Source of the DNA: Cyanobacteria bacterium REEB67
GTDB lineage: Bacteria > Cyanobacteriota > Vampirovibrionia > Obscuribacterales > Obscuribacteraceae
Reading direction: 5' to 3'
DNA length: 48,198 nucleotides
Assembly (NCBI GenBank): GCA_018971775.1
Contig: JAGXAB010000050.1
Span: 1-48,198, forward strand
Shown here: piece after piece, positions 22,599 to 31,616 of the stretch
How the letters are laid out: the number at the start of each line of letters is the position of its first letter
Position numbering within the stretch: the stretch's first letter is position 1
Program-made: the position numbers and the translations under genes
The notes under the pieces: generated by a model
Database searches by the model: none
The model's input: only the letters and a program-made list of their open reading frames with translations
What the model was told of the DNA's origin: nothing

Positions 22599-23567
22599 AT
22601 GAGAGTCAGCCCGGCGCCTAACCGACGCAGTATCGGTCAATTTACTATCAAAAGTCTGGCTCTTGGTCTGACCACCCTGGCATTATCGTCAACACTCAGC
22701 GGCTGCCAATTGCTCAAAACGACAAAACCTGGCCAGGCCGGCGGCGCTGCAGCAGGCGGGGCGAAATCGAACAGCAATATGGCACTGATTGCCGGCACCT
22801 GGCAGATTTCTTATGCTGTCGGCGGCGAAGTGCAGTCGGCACACATGACAGTCGCCCCAAATGCCATCGGTTTTGAAGGCACGGGTACCGACGACAGCAC
22901 CGGTCAAAATTTTGTGATCGACTCCGGCTTTTTAGCCGGCAATAAGATCGGCTTTCATAAGCGCTATCACGTCGACGAAAATCCCAATCTGCCACCTCTC
23001 GTCTATGACGGTACTTTTGAAGTAGTGTCGAACGCCGCTTATAAAGGTCCATATATGAAGGGCAATTACAAGCTGGACAAGGTCGAAGGGCCGCCCGTCC
23101 AGGGTGAATGGGATGCCCAGAAAGTCGACGCGCAGGCGGCCAGCGGCCAGGGGCCGAATGCAGCCCCGCCGCCGCAGGCGGCAGAACAGGCTCCGCCACC
23201 GGCGGCAGATGTCGATCCGAACAAAGCCCCGGATCTCTCAGGCAAGTGGGACGCAGGCTATGAGTACATGTTCAAGACCTTTCATTCGCGCATGTTCCTC
23301 GAACAGGACGGCAGTAAAATCTCCGGTCACGGCGCCGACAAAAACACCAACGAAAGCTACGCCATATCAGGAACTTACAAATTTCCCGATATCAAGATCA
23401 TCCATAAATATCCGGTCTTGAAACTCTCTAAAGGCAAGACGAAACCGGCCCGGACACTGGAATTTCGCGGTCAGGTGCAGATCATCAACGACCCTGATTA
23501 CCATGGCCCGCGCATGGTCGGCAAGAACATGGGCGGCGGCGACTGGATGGCCGAAGAAGTAAGATAG
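22599..23567 (+). CDS. Lipoprotein with two similar beta domains
   Basis: 322 residues. A basic start, a hydrophobic stretch (LALGLTTLALSSTLSGC) and the lipobox LSGC (Cys36) mark a signal-peptidase-II lipoprotein. Two domains of about 95 residues follow and look like copies of each other: both start with a G(T/K)W motif (GTWQISYAV; GKWDAGYEY), go through a GxGxDD/KN turn (FEGTGTDDSTGQNFVI; ISGHGADKNTNESYAISG), a K.YPV/K.YHV stretch, and end with YxGPxMxG (YKGPYMKGNY; YHGPRMVGKN). A Pro/Ala linker (about 190-212) joins them. The strand pattern suggests a lipocalin-like barrel (inference). No ligand can be named. The end of the coding sequence is part of an 18-bp tandem repeat. Confidence 0.8.
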   Translation: MRVSPAPNRRSIGQFTIKSLALGLTTLALSSTLSGCQLLKTTKPGQAGGAAAGGAKSNSNMALIAGTWQISYAVGGEVQSAHMTVAPNAIGFEGTGTDDSTGQNFVIDSGFLAGNKIGFHKRYHVDENPNLPPLVYDGTFEVVSNAAYKGPYMKGNYKLDKVEGPPVQGEWDAQKVDAQAASGQGPNAAPPPQAAEQAPPPAADVDPNKAPDLSGKWDAGYEYMFKTFHSRMFLEQDGSKISGHGADKNTNESYAISGTYKFPDIKIIHKYPVLKLSKGKTKPARTLEFRGQVQIINDPDYHGPRMVGKNMGGGDWMAEEVR

Positions 23568-23604
23568 GCCGAAGAAGTAAGATAGGGCCGAAGAAGTAAG
23601 ATAG
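23550..23604 (+). repeat. 18-bp direct repeat (x3) spanning the stop codon
   Basis: GCCGAAGAAGTAAGATAG occurs at 23550-23567, 23568-23585 and, after one extra G, 23587-23604. The first copy encodes the last residues AEEVR and the TAG stop of the lipoprotein. The other two are untranslated because the first copy already ends the frame. This looks like slippage duplication of a gene end. Confidence 0.95.
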
Positions 23605-23609
23605 GCGCC

Positions 23610-24869
23610 CTATATCACGCCTAGATGGCGACCGACTTTGGCGAAAGCAGCGAGGGCCTTGTCCAGGTCCTGCACGGTATGGTCGGCCGAAATCTGCACG
23701 CGCAGACGAGCTTCACCTTTGGGTACGACAGGATACCAGAGGCCGCGCACATAGACGCCTTCGTCGAGCAAATGCGAGCTCATATCCATGGCGGTCGATG
23801 CTTCACCGACCATCACCGGCACGATCGGATGTACGCCTTCGAGAATGGTGAAACCGAGGCGTTTGATTTCTTTGCGGAAATAATCGGTGTTCTGATGCAA
23901 TTTAGTGACCAGCGAATTGTCTTCTTCGAGCATATTGATTGCTTCGATGGCGGCGCAAACGACCATCGGGGGCAAGCTATTGGAGAAAGTGTAAGGGCGA
24001 GACTTTTGCCTGAGATAATCGACGAGCACTTTTTTACCGGCGATAAAGCCACCATTAGCGCCACCAAGGGCTTTGCCGAGCGTACCGGAGATGACGTCCA
24101 TTCGACCGTGCACACCGCATAGCTCGGGGGTGCCGCGACCGGTTTCGCCAAGCACACCAGTAGCATGCGATTCGTCGACGAAGAGCAGGGCATCGTTGGC
24201 TCTGGCGGTTTTGACGAAGTCGGCAAGATCGGCGTGCTCGCCTTCCATGCTAAAGACGCCATCGGTGGCAATGACCGAGAGACGATAATCTTTGGCTTTG
24301 TCTTCTTCCAACCAGCCTTTGAGCTGGGCCATGTCATTGTGCTTGTAAGCTCTGACATCGGTAGTCTTGACGGCGATACGCGCCAGTCTGATACCGTCGA
24401 TGATACTGGCATGATTGAACTGATCGCTATAAATCACGTCACGGTAGTCTCCGCTGCCACTAAAATCAGTACCGACCAGGGCGGCGAAGAAGGCCTCATT
24501 GGCGGCAAAACAAGAAGAATGCAAGATGGCCGCTTCGGTACCGAGGAAGCGAGCGATGCGCTCTTCGAGCTCGAGATGGATTTTCTGGGTGCCACAGAGG
24601 AAGCGTACCGAAGCCAGTCCATAACCGTGCTTTTCCAACCCCTTGCGGGCCGCTTCGCGGATGCGCGGATGATTGGCCAGGCCGAGATAATTGTTAGAAG
24701 CGAGCATTACCTGCGAGCGGCCGGCAGCCTGTACGACGCCTGCCTGAATACTCTCGACCGGCACTTCCACCTTAAAAGTCTTGGAATCGCGAGCCTTGTC
24801 GAGCTCAGCATTCAGGGCATTATAGAGAGACTTTACATCGAGCTTTTTGCTCGCACTGACTTGACTCAT
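23610..24869 (-). CDS. kbl: Glycine C-acetyltransferase (2-amino-3-ketobutyrate CoA ligase)
   Basis: This PLP enzyme splits 2-amino-3-ketobutyrate with CoA into glycine and acetyl-CoA, the second step of threonine breakdown through threonine dehydrogenase. The 419 residues cover the whole alpha-oxoamine synthase fold: [36 protein letters not shown], the DESHATG motif that contacts the cofactor, and the Schiff-base Lys266 in [15 protein letters not shown]. The [14 protein letters not shown] and [20 protein letters not shown] stretches favour KBL over the related BioF and HemA enzymes, and the neighbour settles it: tdh lies 20 bp upstream on the same strand. The enzyme is cytoplasmic and makes a two-gene operon with tdh. 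Confidence 0.95.
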   Translation of the reverse strand: MSQVSASKKLDVKSLYNALNAELDKARDSKTFKVEVPVESIQAGVVQAAGRSQVMLASNNYLGLANHPRIREAARKGLEKHGYGLASVRFLCGTQKIHLELEERIARFLGTEAAILHSSCFAANEAFFAALVGTDFSGSGDYRDVIYSDQFNHASIIDGIRLARIAVKTTDVRAYKHNDMAQLKGWLEEDKAKDYRLSVIATDGVFSMEGEHADLADFVKTARANDALLFVDESHATGVLGETGRGTPELCGVHGRMDVISGTLGKALGGANGGFIAGKKVLVDYLRQKSRPYTFSNSLPPMVVCAAIEAINMLEEDNSLVTKLHQNTDYFRKEIKRLGFTILEGVHPIVPVMVGEASTAMDMSSHLLDEGVYVRGLWYPVVPKGEARLRVQISADHTVQDLDKALAAFAKVGRHLGVI

Positions 24870-24889
24870 GGGCTCGACGGCCTCCTCGA

Positions 24890-26158
24890 TTATTTGCTTT
24901 GTGATTCTTGCGGACTGAATACCAGTTTCATTTCCTTACCGGAGACGAGGAGCTCGAAAGCTTCCTTATAATTTTCCAGCGCGTAATGCTTGGGTGCTAT
25001 CACCCGGGCCAGCTTCTCTTTGATCTGACTATCGTCGGCCTTGAGCAAACGCAGCATCGTCTCCCAGGTGTCGAACATCTTGCGTCCGAAGATCCCCTGC
25101 ACTGTCACCCCTTTCCAGATCACACCACCGGCGATATCAAAATCATTGAGCGGTTTTTTAGCAATACCGAGCAAAATCACCTTGCCGCCATTGCGCACTA
25201 TCTTAAAAGCGTCATTGTAGGCCATTGTAGAACCGGACATTTCAAGAACGACATCGACACCGTTCGATGATGTCTCGTATTTTTCTACGGCCTGATAGAG
25301 GGCGGAAGATCCCTTCGAAATATCGAAGCAATGATGTACGCCAAAGTCTTCAGCGATAGCGAAGCGTCTCTCCACATCGGCTGCCTCAGTTATATAAATG
25401 CGTGCTGCACCAAAGTCCTTGCAGAGCATGGCAGCCATCAGACCAAGCGGTCCGGCACCCAGTATGCAGACCGATTTGCCGCGCACATCCGCTTCCGAAA
25501 CCGTATGCACGGCGTTACCGAAAGCATCGAGCAAAGCTCCGATCGTAGGGGGGATAATACTGGTGTCACCACCTTTGCCAAGCAAGATCACATTTTTGTA
25601 AGGCACGGTCACCGCTTCGGCAAAACAGCCGTCGAGGTGCACGCCTTTGACCCGAACTGAAGTGCAGATATGTTCATAACCGGTGCGACAAAGCATGCAA
25701 TGTCCACAGGCCAGGTGCATCTCCGCAGTGACATAGTCGCCCACTTCGATACGCATATGAGCAGGAGCATTACGCGCAGCACCACGAGCCCCTTCGCCGA
25801 CTGCTTCGACGATACCGCAAAATTCATGACCGACGACAATTGGTTTGTATTTCTCGCCATCTTGCACATAGCGCTTCATCTCGGAGCGAATACCTTCGCT
25901 TTGCGCGCTTGTGTAGATACTCTTATCAGTACCGCAGACGGCTGTGGCAAGCACGCGGATCTTCACTTCATCAAGCTCTGGTTCCGGCACGGCCCGGGTC
26001 GTCGACAAAGTCAATCCATCTTTGTCGAGGTCTTCTTTAATAAGGCATTTCATCAGGGCGTCACTTTTGTCCTTGCTCAAAGCACTCTTACTACTTGCGT
26101 CGGCCCGATTCGCTTGTTTCCGATTAGATAGATTGTCTATATCTGTGGTGGCACCCAT
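24890..26158 (-). CDS. tdh: L-threonine 3-dehydrogenase
   Basis: A zinc-dependent medium-chain dehydrogenase that oxidises threonine to 2-amino-3-ketobutyrate with NAD+. Visible signs are the catalytic-zinc Cys in [14 protein letters not shown] and His in [14 protein letters not shown], the structural-zinc cluster [15 protein letters not shown], the nucleotide motif [12 protein letters not shown], and the Tdh-specific [10 protein letters not shown] and [14 protein letters not shown]. From ATG 26158 it has 422 residues, about 80 more than the E. coli enzyme. About 35 of these are a polar N-terminal extension: homology to Tdh proteins begins at Met36 ([13 protein letters not shown]), so ATG 26053 is a possible true start, though neither has a good ribosome site. 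A few longer loops, such as [20 protein letters not shown], account for the rest. It is the first gene of the tdh-kbl operon. Confidence 0.94.
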   Translation of the reverse strand: MGATTDIDNLSNRKQANRADASSKSALSKDKSDALMKCLIKEDLDKDGLTLSTTRAVPEPELDEVKIRVLATAVCGTDKSIYTSAQSEGIRSEMKRYVQDGEKYKPIVVGHEFCGIVEAVGEGARGAARNAPAHMRIEVGDYVTAEMHLACGHCMLCRTGYEHICTSVRVKGVHLDGCFAEAVTVPYKNVILLGKGGDTSIIPPTIGALLDAFGNAVHTVSEADVRGKSVCILGAGPLGLMAAMLCKDFGAARIYITEAADVERRFAIAEDFGVHHCFDISKGSSALYQAVEKYETSSNGVDVVLEMSGSTMAYNDAFKIVRNGGKVILLGIAKKPLNDFDIAGGVIWKGVTVQGIFGRKMFDTWETMLRLLKADDSQIKEKLARVIAPKHYALENYKEAFELLVSGKEMKLVFSPQESQSK

Positions 26159-26495
26159 GAGACGGCGATCATCCTCTGGCTAAAATCCGTTACGTACGCT
26201 TACGATAAGCAAATTTACTTCACATCACCAATAAGCTCAAGCCGCTTGATAGCTGCCCTTGGGCCACCTTCAGACTTGTATATAGGCTGGAGATACCGTC
26301 CCTTAGCGTTTCTTTAGTTGCCAAGGCTATTTTCGACTCTTACAGTAGGGTCATACCTCAACAATTTCTTTAGATTTGCCGACGCACTTTCCGGCCGAGC
26401 TGAAGAGAAGACAATCAAGAAAAACAAGCAAATGAAATAAGCAAAGAGATAAGTCAAAACGATCGGCAGAACTGCAAATAAAAGGAAAGAAATAA
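26159..26495. other. Divergent intergenic region between tdh and a small gene
   Basis: 337 bp. I see a 9-bp direct repeat TTTCTTTAG (26309-26317 and 26365-26373, each followed by TTGCC within 1-2 bases) and a purine-rich leader (about 26400-26495) before the plus-strand gene. No riboswitch fold was recognised upstream of tdh, although glycine or threonine control would make sense there. Confidence 0.45.
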
Positions 26496-26804
26496 ATGAA
26501 CTTCGACCCGGCATCTTACGAACACACTGACCACGTGCCAGCCATGGCAGCAGTTGAAGATACTGTCATTGAAGCGATTGTCATGGGAAGCGGTGGCCCA
26601 GAAAACATCGAAATCACCGACGGCGGCCTGCGTTTCGTTCGCCATTTGCTGGCAAATTCACGCTCGATTCGATTCGGCTTCATCCCCAATATGAAAGATC
26701 CGGACTGCATCCGCCAGGTAGCGCGCGAGTTTATCCGTCGCTGCGGCAGCGGACCAATCGCCCTGCAAACCATGTATCAGGTTATCCAAACGGCAGAAGC
26801 CTAG
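26496..26804 (+). CDS. Small hypothetical protein (102 residues)
   Basis: The ATG at 26496 is preceded by AAAGGAAAG at good spacing, and codon use looks like that of its neighbours, so the gene is probably real. The product is soluble with a short acidic start (DPASYEHTDHVPAM), a strand IEAIVMGSGGPENIEITDGG, and a helical second half (REFIRRCGSGPIALQTMYQV). I recognise no family. It is transcribed away from tdh and ends facing the thioredoxin-like gene. Confidence 0.6.
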   Translation: MNFDPASYEHTDHVPAMAAVEDTVIEAIVMGSGGPENIEITDGGLRFVRHLLANSRSIRFGFIPNMKDPDCIRQVAREFIRRCGSGPIALQTMYQVIQTAEA

Positions 26805-26826
26805 AGCAGAAGCCTAAAAAAGTTTA

Positions 26827-26857
26827 GCCCCTGGGGTGCACCCCACACCCATGGGCC
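26827..26857. terminator. GC-rich hairpin in a convergent gap
   Basis: GCCCCTGGGG ... CCCATGGGC forms an imperfect stem around the 14-base perfect palindrome TGGGGTGCACCCCA. It lies between two convergent genes (stops at 26804 and 26874). No T-run follows in either direction, so termination here is only a suggestion. Confidence 0.35.
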
Positions 26858-26873
26858 CGATTTGAAAGCAGTG

Positions 26874-27362
26874 TCACTTTTCGCCTTTACCGGCGAGGAT
26901 GTCTTGCAAAGAGTGCATATAGTCGTCGGCCTCCTCATACCCGCTGATGCGGCCGACGTATTTACCATCGGGTGAGAAAACGAGCGCGCATGGAAAGCCG
27001 TTGACCTTGTAGGTACTGGCTATGGTGGCACCTTCAGCAGGATCTTCGGCATTGACTTTGACGCAGACGAAATCCTTTTGCAAATAGTCGACCAGTTGCT
27101 TTTTGGTAAACACATCCGCGTCCAGCTTTTTGCACCAGCCGCACCAGTCGGTGTAGACATCGGCGAGGACATATTTATGTTCTTGTTTGGCCAGGGCGCT
27201 GCCGGCCTTGAAACTTTTTTGCCAGCTGAAGCTATGACTGGCCCCGCGAGCCTGCATACAGTCATTGCCGTCGCTCGGGAAAAATAAGATAGAACCGGTG
27301 ACGCCGCCGACAAATGCGATGGAGGCCACCGCCAGTAAGACCATTTTGGATATGCGCTGCAT
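26874..27362 (-). CDS. Exported thioredoxin-like protein
   Basis: 162 residues. An N-terminal hydrophobic segment (about 7-28, MVLLAVASIAFVGGVTGSI) is a signal anchor or signal peptide. The domain is of the thioredoxin-like Thioredoxin_7/DsbD-gamma kind: YVLADVYTDWCGWCKKLDAD with the redox pair Cys74-Gly-Trp-Cys77, VKVNAEDPAEG, the cis-proline site in VNGFPCALVFSPDGKYVGR, and a C-terminal helix. An extra Cys follows the cis-Pro. Such proteins reduce or isomerise disulfides outside the cytoplasmic membrane. No DsbD-like partner is nearby. It lies downstream of the DUF885 gene on the same strand with a 131-bp gap, so it may have its own promoter. Confidence 0.88.
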   Translation of the reverse strand: MQRISKMVLLAVASIAFVGGVTGSILFFPSDGNDCMQARGASHSFSWQKSFKAGSALAKQEHKYVLADVYTDWCGWCKKLDADVFTKKQLVDYLQKDFVCVKVNAEDPAEGATIASTYKVNGFPCALVFSPDGKYVGRISGYEEADDYMHSLQDILAGKGEK

Positions 27363-27493
27363 GCTCTTTCCCCTGAAATTTGAGACTATTTACTTGACGG
27401 TCAGACGGCTGTAAATAGGAAGGACGACAACCGGGAAGAAATGTTTCCCCTCTAGCCTGCAATATTGGACCGCCTTGCCGGTTGAAGGGCGGG

Positions 27494-29425
27494 TTATTTT
27501 GTCGATGCTTCCAGCATTTCAGAGCGCACCACTTTCAGGGGTGGGAAACCGCAGCGCAAAAAGCGATCGTGAAAATCTTTCAGACTGTACTTGTCGCCGC
27601 GCATTTTTTTATAGTCCTCGCGCAGCTGCAAAATTTTCAGCTTGCCCAGGGTGTAAACCATGTAGGTGGCGTCCTTGGTGCCGCGCTTGGTTTCGCGCTC
27701 GGCATTGGCTTTCTCCATATAGCCTTCCTTGGTGAAAAAGGCGATGCCCTGGTCATAGGTCATGCCTTTGCAATGCATCTCGATGCCGACGATATAGCGA
27801 CAAGCTCGCAGCAGAGCGTCATGCAACTGCACAAGCTCGAGTTGTGCGCCGGCATCGGCTCCACCGCTTTTGCCTCCATCGCTGGCAGCGATGAGATTGG
27901 CAGCGACCGCGGGCAGTCCTTCTTGAATCATCATTTCTTCGCAATAATGCGCCCAACCCTCAGCGTTCGACGAGCAACCAAGCAGCTTGCGCGTCTTGCT
28001 CGGTGCCGATTGCTCCCAGAGAAATTGCACATAGTGACCGGGATAAGCCTCATGCACCGATGTGTTGATCAAATCGGGATAGCTGTAGAAGCGCATGTGT
28101 TCTTCGATGCGCTTCGCGTCCCATTCTTTTTCGGCCGGAGTGACGTAATAGTATGCTTCCTTGGCTTGGCTCTCATAGGGGCCCGGTGTGTCCATCGAAG
28201 CGAAGGTAAGGGCCCGCAAGAAAGAAGGCGTTTCGGCAACAGTCACCTGTTCTTTCGAAGGAATACTGACTATGCCCTTATCCAGACAAAAGCTGCGCAA
28301 GCCGTCGAGGACTGAAGCCGTTCCAGAAACGAGACGTTCGGGCCTGGGATGGTGCTTGGATATCTCTTCGAAACAAGCACTGGTCGAGAGCTTGGGATTG
28401 ATTTGATAGGCGACTTCTTTGAAGCGTTTTTGCAAACGATGCAGTTCGTCATAGCCGCGCTTCAAGAGCACGTCCAGATCTTCCGTTTCCATTTCATCGT
28501 AGGCCAGCTTTTTGACAAAATTGTCGCGACCGATGGCGAAGTCTGGTTTGGTCTTGGGCAGGATTTCGACTTTGATGAAAGTTTCGTAGTCTCCCAGAGC
28601 TTTGATCAAAGCGTCGTTTGCGTCGTGATATTTCTTCAGGATCATTGTCTCCTTCACGTCCTTGAATGCCGCCGGAATTGTCACTTTGACCATTTCTACG
28701 GCGCCGGGCAATTGTTCGAGGGCGACCTCGGCATAGATGCGCGGCACTTCGGAAGCGACGAGATTTTCACGAGCCTGCTTCAAAACTGTGAGGGCGAGCT
28801 TTTCACGCTCGGTGATACTGAGCAAACGCTTTTCGAGCGAGGCGAAATTGCGCTTGGTGAGCGAGAAGACGCTATCGGCAATCAGCGAGCTGTATTTGTC
28901 GGGATCGCGCTGAAGACTGCGGATATGTTCGTAATCGAGTATTTGAGCGTTGATCGCCGCCTGAATGAGGGCGAGATCATTGCGTCTGCCCAGGGGTACT
29001 TTAGCGAAAGCAGGGCTGGCGGCGAGGTCTTCAAACAAGGCTTTGAATTCGCGCAGACGCTTCAAGTTGCCGGCCTGGGCGGCGGCGGAGAAATCTTCCA
29101 GTTTATTGTCATATTCGTGCAGACCGACATTGGTGCCCCAGCTGGGCGACGCGGCAAAAAGAAAGTCGAAAAATCTGCCTTCCTGGAGGTCGAAATCAGT
29201 TTCGATCGAGCTTTTTGACTGTTTAACCGCATCCAGTTGCTTGATAACGCTGTCCGAAGAAGTAGGACCGCCTGCGCTGCTGCTTCCTGACATTTTGATT
29301 TCATGGACGGAGACATCGGCAGCAAAGAGAGGCAAATAGGGGGCGGCAGCCAGACATAAACTGAGAGCACCAGAGACTCCGCGCAGTTTTTTGCCGCTTC
29401 TTCCTGCAAATTTCGCCACAGTCAT
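27494..29425 (-). CDS. Exported DUF885 family protein (metallopeptidase-like)
   Basis: ATG 29425 has AAGGAG nine bases upstream; a GTG at 29431 is too close to it. The product has about 643 residues. The N-terminus is a signal peptide (a hydrophobic stretch ending about LPLFAADVS). The rest is the helical DUF885 fold with the two characteristic motifs: SVHEAYPGHYVQFL, an HExxxGH-type metal site, and NAEGWAHYCEEMM with the third-ligand Glu. These resemble M32/M3-like zinc peptidases, and several DUF885 proteins are annotated as peptidases, but substrate and activity are not established here. At this length it is a full family member. It acts outside the cytoplasmic membrane. Confidence 0.88.
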   Translation of the reverse strand: MTVAKFAGRSGKKLRGVSGALSLCLAAAPYLPLFAADVSVHEIKMSGSSSAGGPTSSDSVIKQLDAVKQSKSSIETDFDLQEGRFFDFLFAASPSWGTNVGLHEYDNKLEDFSAAAQAGNLKRLREFKALFEDLAASPAFAKVPLGRRNDLALIQAAINAQILDYEHIRSLQRDPDKYSSLIADSVFSLTKRNFASLEKRLLSITEREKLALTVLKQARENLVASEVPRIYAEVALEQLPGAVEMVKVTIPAAFKDVKETMILKKYHDANDALIKALGDYETFIKVEILPKTKPDFAIGRDNFVKKLAYDEMETEDLDVLLKRGYDELHRLQKRFKEVAYQINPKLSTSACFEEISKHHPRPERLVSGTASVLDGLRSFCLDKGIVSIPSKEQVTVAETPSFLRALTFASMDTPGPYESQAKEAYYYVTPAEKEWDAKRIEEHMRFYSYPDLINTSVHEAYPGHYVQFLWEQSAPSKTRKLLGCSSNAEGWAHYCEEMMIQEGLPAVAANLIAASDGGKSGGADAGAQLELVQLHDALLRACRYIVGIEMHCKGMTYDQGIAFFTKEGYMEKANAERETKRGTKDATYMVYTLGKLKILQLREDYKKMRGDKYSLKDFHDRFLRCGFPPLKVVRSEMLEASTK

Positions 29426-29587
29426 AATCACTTTCTCCTTAGATCCACTTAAAAATTAGTAGAAGTTATAGCGCCTCGAGCATAAAGAAACAATTACGGA
29501 ATGCTATTTAGAACCCGATAAAGAGTCAAACTACTGCAAAAAGTAATCTGGAACTCACTATTAGTAACATTCGGGTCTTCTGCGCCA

Positions 29588-29617
29588 CTATCTAGGTAGA
29601 ATTTGCAATATAGATAG
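29588..29617 (+). promoter_or_regulatory. 7-bp inverted repeat upstream of the etf operon
   Basis: CTATCTA (29588-29594) and TAGATAG (29611-29617) are perfect inverted copies 16 bp apart, ending 37 bp before the etfB ATG. An operator is possible. I saw no sigma-54 -24/-12 signature, which would be expected for a nitrogen-fixation-type fix promoter. Confidence 0.35.
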
Positions 29618-29654
29618 CTATTACTGGTTACTTCAGGGAATCTCAAAGGGACTT

Positions 29655-30488
29655 ATGGCTGGCGGCAATAACATATTTGTACTGGTAAAACAGGTACCGG
29701 ACACCGGCTCCAAAGCTGGTTTGAACCCGGACGGCACGATCGATCGAGCAAAAGCCAAGCGCATGCTCAATCCCTTTGACCGTTACGCTCTGCAAGCGGC
29801 GTTGCACGCCAAGAGGCAGTACGGCGGCAAGGTGACGGCCATTTCGATGGGACCACCTCCTGCTGTCGAAATCCTCCTCGAGTGCCTCGAGCACGGTGTA
29901 GACGAGGCATTTTTGCTCTCCGACCGTCGCCTGGCGGCATCGGACACCCTGGCAACGGCCTACGCACTCTTTAAGGTTGTCGAGCATGTCGGCAAACCGG
30001 ATTTGATCTTCTGCGGCCTGCAGACAACCGACGGCGATACCGCCCAGGTCGGTCCGCAACTGGCGGAAAGACTTGGTTATCCCCAGATCACCTATTGCGA
30101 AGACTTCCACATGGAAGACGGCAAAGTGGTCGGAAGGCGGATCATCGAGGGCGGCTATCAAAAAGTCGTTTGCCCCACTCCCGTGCTTTTGACCGTAGCC
30201 AACTCCTACCATCCGCTCGAATACAAATCGTTCCGCGGCGCCTGGCGCGTACAGCAGCTCCAGCGCAAGGAAGAAGAGCTGAAAAAATACATTCACACCA
30301 TCGACCTCGATCTGGTCGGCGCCGATTGCGACCGCACCGGCTTGAAAGGCTCTCCGACGATCGTTGCCTGGACCGAAAAAGTCGGCGACATCGGCGGACA
30401 CTGCGTAATGAACGAAGGGCACACAGCCAGTGAAATGGTCAAAGCCGTGATGGACAGTAGTAACGTCAAAGAATTTCTGGTGGCATAG
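29655..30488 (+). CDS. etfB: Electron transfer flavoprotein beta subunit (FixA group)
   Basis: 277 residues from ATG 29655 (AAAGGG upstream). EtfB pairs with EtfA to carry electrons through flavin and nucleotide cofactors between dehydrogenases and the membrane. The family core is visible: FVLVKQVPDTGS, LNPFDRYALQAALHAK, and FCGLQTTDGDTAQVGPQLAE. The last motif, with DGDTAQVGP in place of the DDDxNQTGQ type of ordinary mitochondrial-like Etf, is what I know from FixA/bifurcating EtfB subunits, which bind a second FAD. It is the first of three closely packed genes (3 bp to etfA). Confidence 0.95.
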   Translation: MAGGNNIFVLVKQVPDTGSKAGLNPDGTIDRAKAKRMLNPFDRYALQAALHAKRQYGGKVTAISMGPPPAVEILLECLEHGVDEAFLLSDRRLAASDTLATAYALFKVVEHVGKPDLIFCGLQTTDGDTAQVGPQLAERLGYPQITYCEDFHMEDGKVVGRRIIEGGYQKVVCPTPVLLTVANSYHPLEYKSFRGAWRVQQLQRKEEELKKYIHTIDLDLVGADCDRTGLKGSPTIVAWTEKVGDIGGHCVMNEGHTASEMVKAVMDSSNVKEFLVA

Positions 30489-30491
30489 AAA

Positions 30492-31616
30492 ATGACAGAA
30501 GAGAATTTAATTGAAACGCCCGATGTCTCAAGCTTTTGCCCCAAGGGTGATGTGCTCGTCATCGCTGAACAGATTCTAGGCGAATTGCAACCGGTCACGC
30601 TGGAATTGCTCGGTGCCGGTCGCATTCTGGCCGACAAGATGGAAAAAAATCTCAAGTGCCTGGTAATCGGTCACAACCTCGGCGACATTCCCCAGAAGCT
30701 GATCGAGTATGGTGCCGATGAGGTTTATGTCGCTCAAGACGAGCAACTGGCAAATTACCGCACCCTTCCTTATAGAAGAGTGGTGGTCGATTTCCTCGAA
30801 TCTCTGCCCGAACCGCCTCACACCTGCTTGCTCGGCTCGACGACGACCGGTCGCGACCTCGCTCCCCGTATCGCCGCTCACTTCGACACCGGCCTCACCG
30901 CCGACTGCACCGAGCTCGACATCGGGCCCTACGAGCACAAGAGCAAAGTAGACCCGACCAAGATCGGTCTCTATCCCAACTGTCTTTATGCTATCCGCCC
31001 GAGTTTCGGCGAAAGTTTGAAAGCGCGCATCCTCGGACCGTGGAAAAATCCCCAGATGGCTACCACCAGACCGGGCGTAATGATTCCGCTCAAGCCGGAC
31101 TCCAAGCGCAAAGGCACAATCACAGAGCTGAAAGTTACCTTCCAGCCCGATGATTATCGTTTGATCGTCGCTGATACCGTGCGCGAAATCTCCAAGGGCG
31201 TCAAGCTCACCGAAGCCGATGTCATCATCGGTGGTGGCTATGGTCTTGGTAGCGCCGATGGTTTCGACCTGCTCAAAGAGCTTGCTTCCAAATTTGAAAA
31301 TTCAGCGATCGGCGCCTCCAGAAAAGTCGTCGACCTCGGTTGGATTCCCTATCAGCACCAGGTCGGCCAGACCGGCAAAACGGTGCGTCCAAAGCTCTAC
31401 ATTGCCTGCGGTATCTCGGGAGCGATCCAGCACCGCGTCGGCATGTCAAAATCGGGTCTGATCATCGCCATCAACAAAGACGCTGATTCTCCGATATTCA
31501 AGTTTGCTCACCACGGTATCGTCGGTGATATTTATCAGATCATTCCCGAAATGATAAAACAGTTTGAGGCAGTCCAGTCCGGTCAGGGGGTTAAGGAAGT
31601 TGTCGGATCGCATTGA
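30492..31616 (+). CDS. etfA: Electron transfer flavoprotein alpha subunit (FixB group)
   Basis: 374 residues. The N-terminal half has the interaction domain with LLGSTTTGRDLAPRIAAHFD and TGLTADCTELDIG. The C-terminal FAD domain has IGASRKVVDLGWIPYQHQVG, QTGKTVRPKLYIACGISGAI and INKDADSPIF. The TTTGRDLAPR...TGLTADCT and RPGVMIPL stretches fit FixB/bifurcating-type EtfA. The gene follows etfB by 3 bp, and its end overlaps the start region of the quinone oxidoreductase gene, so the three proteins are made together. The complex sits in the cytoplasm and docks on the membrane enzyme. Confidence 0.95.
   Translation: MTEENLIETPDVSSFCPKGDVLVIAEQILGELQPVTLELLGAGRILADKMEKNLKCLVIGHNLGDIPQKLIEYGADEVYVAQDEQLANYRTLPYRRVVVDFLESLPEPPHTCLLGSTTTGRDLAPRIAAHFDTGLTADCTELDIGPYEHKSKVDPTKIGLYPNCLYAIRPSFGESLKARILGPWKNPQMATTRPGVMIPLKPDSKRKGTITELKVTFQPDDYRLIVADTVREISKGVKLTEADVIIGGGYGLGSADGFDLLKELASKFENSAIGASRKVVDLGWIPYQHQVGQTGKTVRPKLYIACGISGAIQHRVGMSKSGLIIAINKDADSPIFKFAHHGIVGDIYQIIPEMIKQFEAVQSGQGVKEVVGSH

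Noticed and set aside
26159..26495. Glycine riboswitch upstream of tdh-kbl
   Set aside because: I looked for the conserved glycine-aptamer elements on the minus strand and did not find them.
26314..26514. Minus-strand 66-codon hydrophobic frame upstream of the small plus-strand gene
   Set aside because: It lies opposite a purine-rich leader, which always reads as Phe/Leu-rich on the other strand; no ribosome site is visible.
29580..29654. Sigma-54/NifA-type promoter before the etf (fix-like) operon
   Set aside because: No GG-N10-GC element with the correct spacing is present, nor a TGT-N10-ACA activator site.
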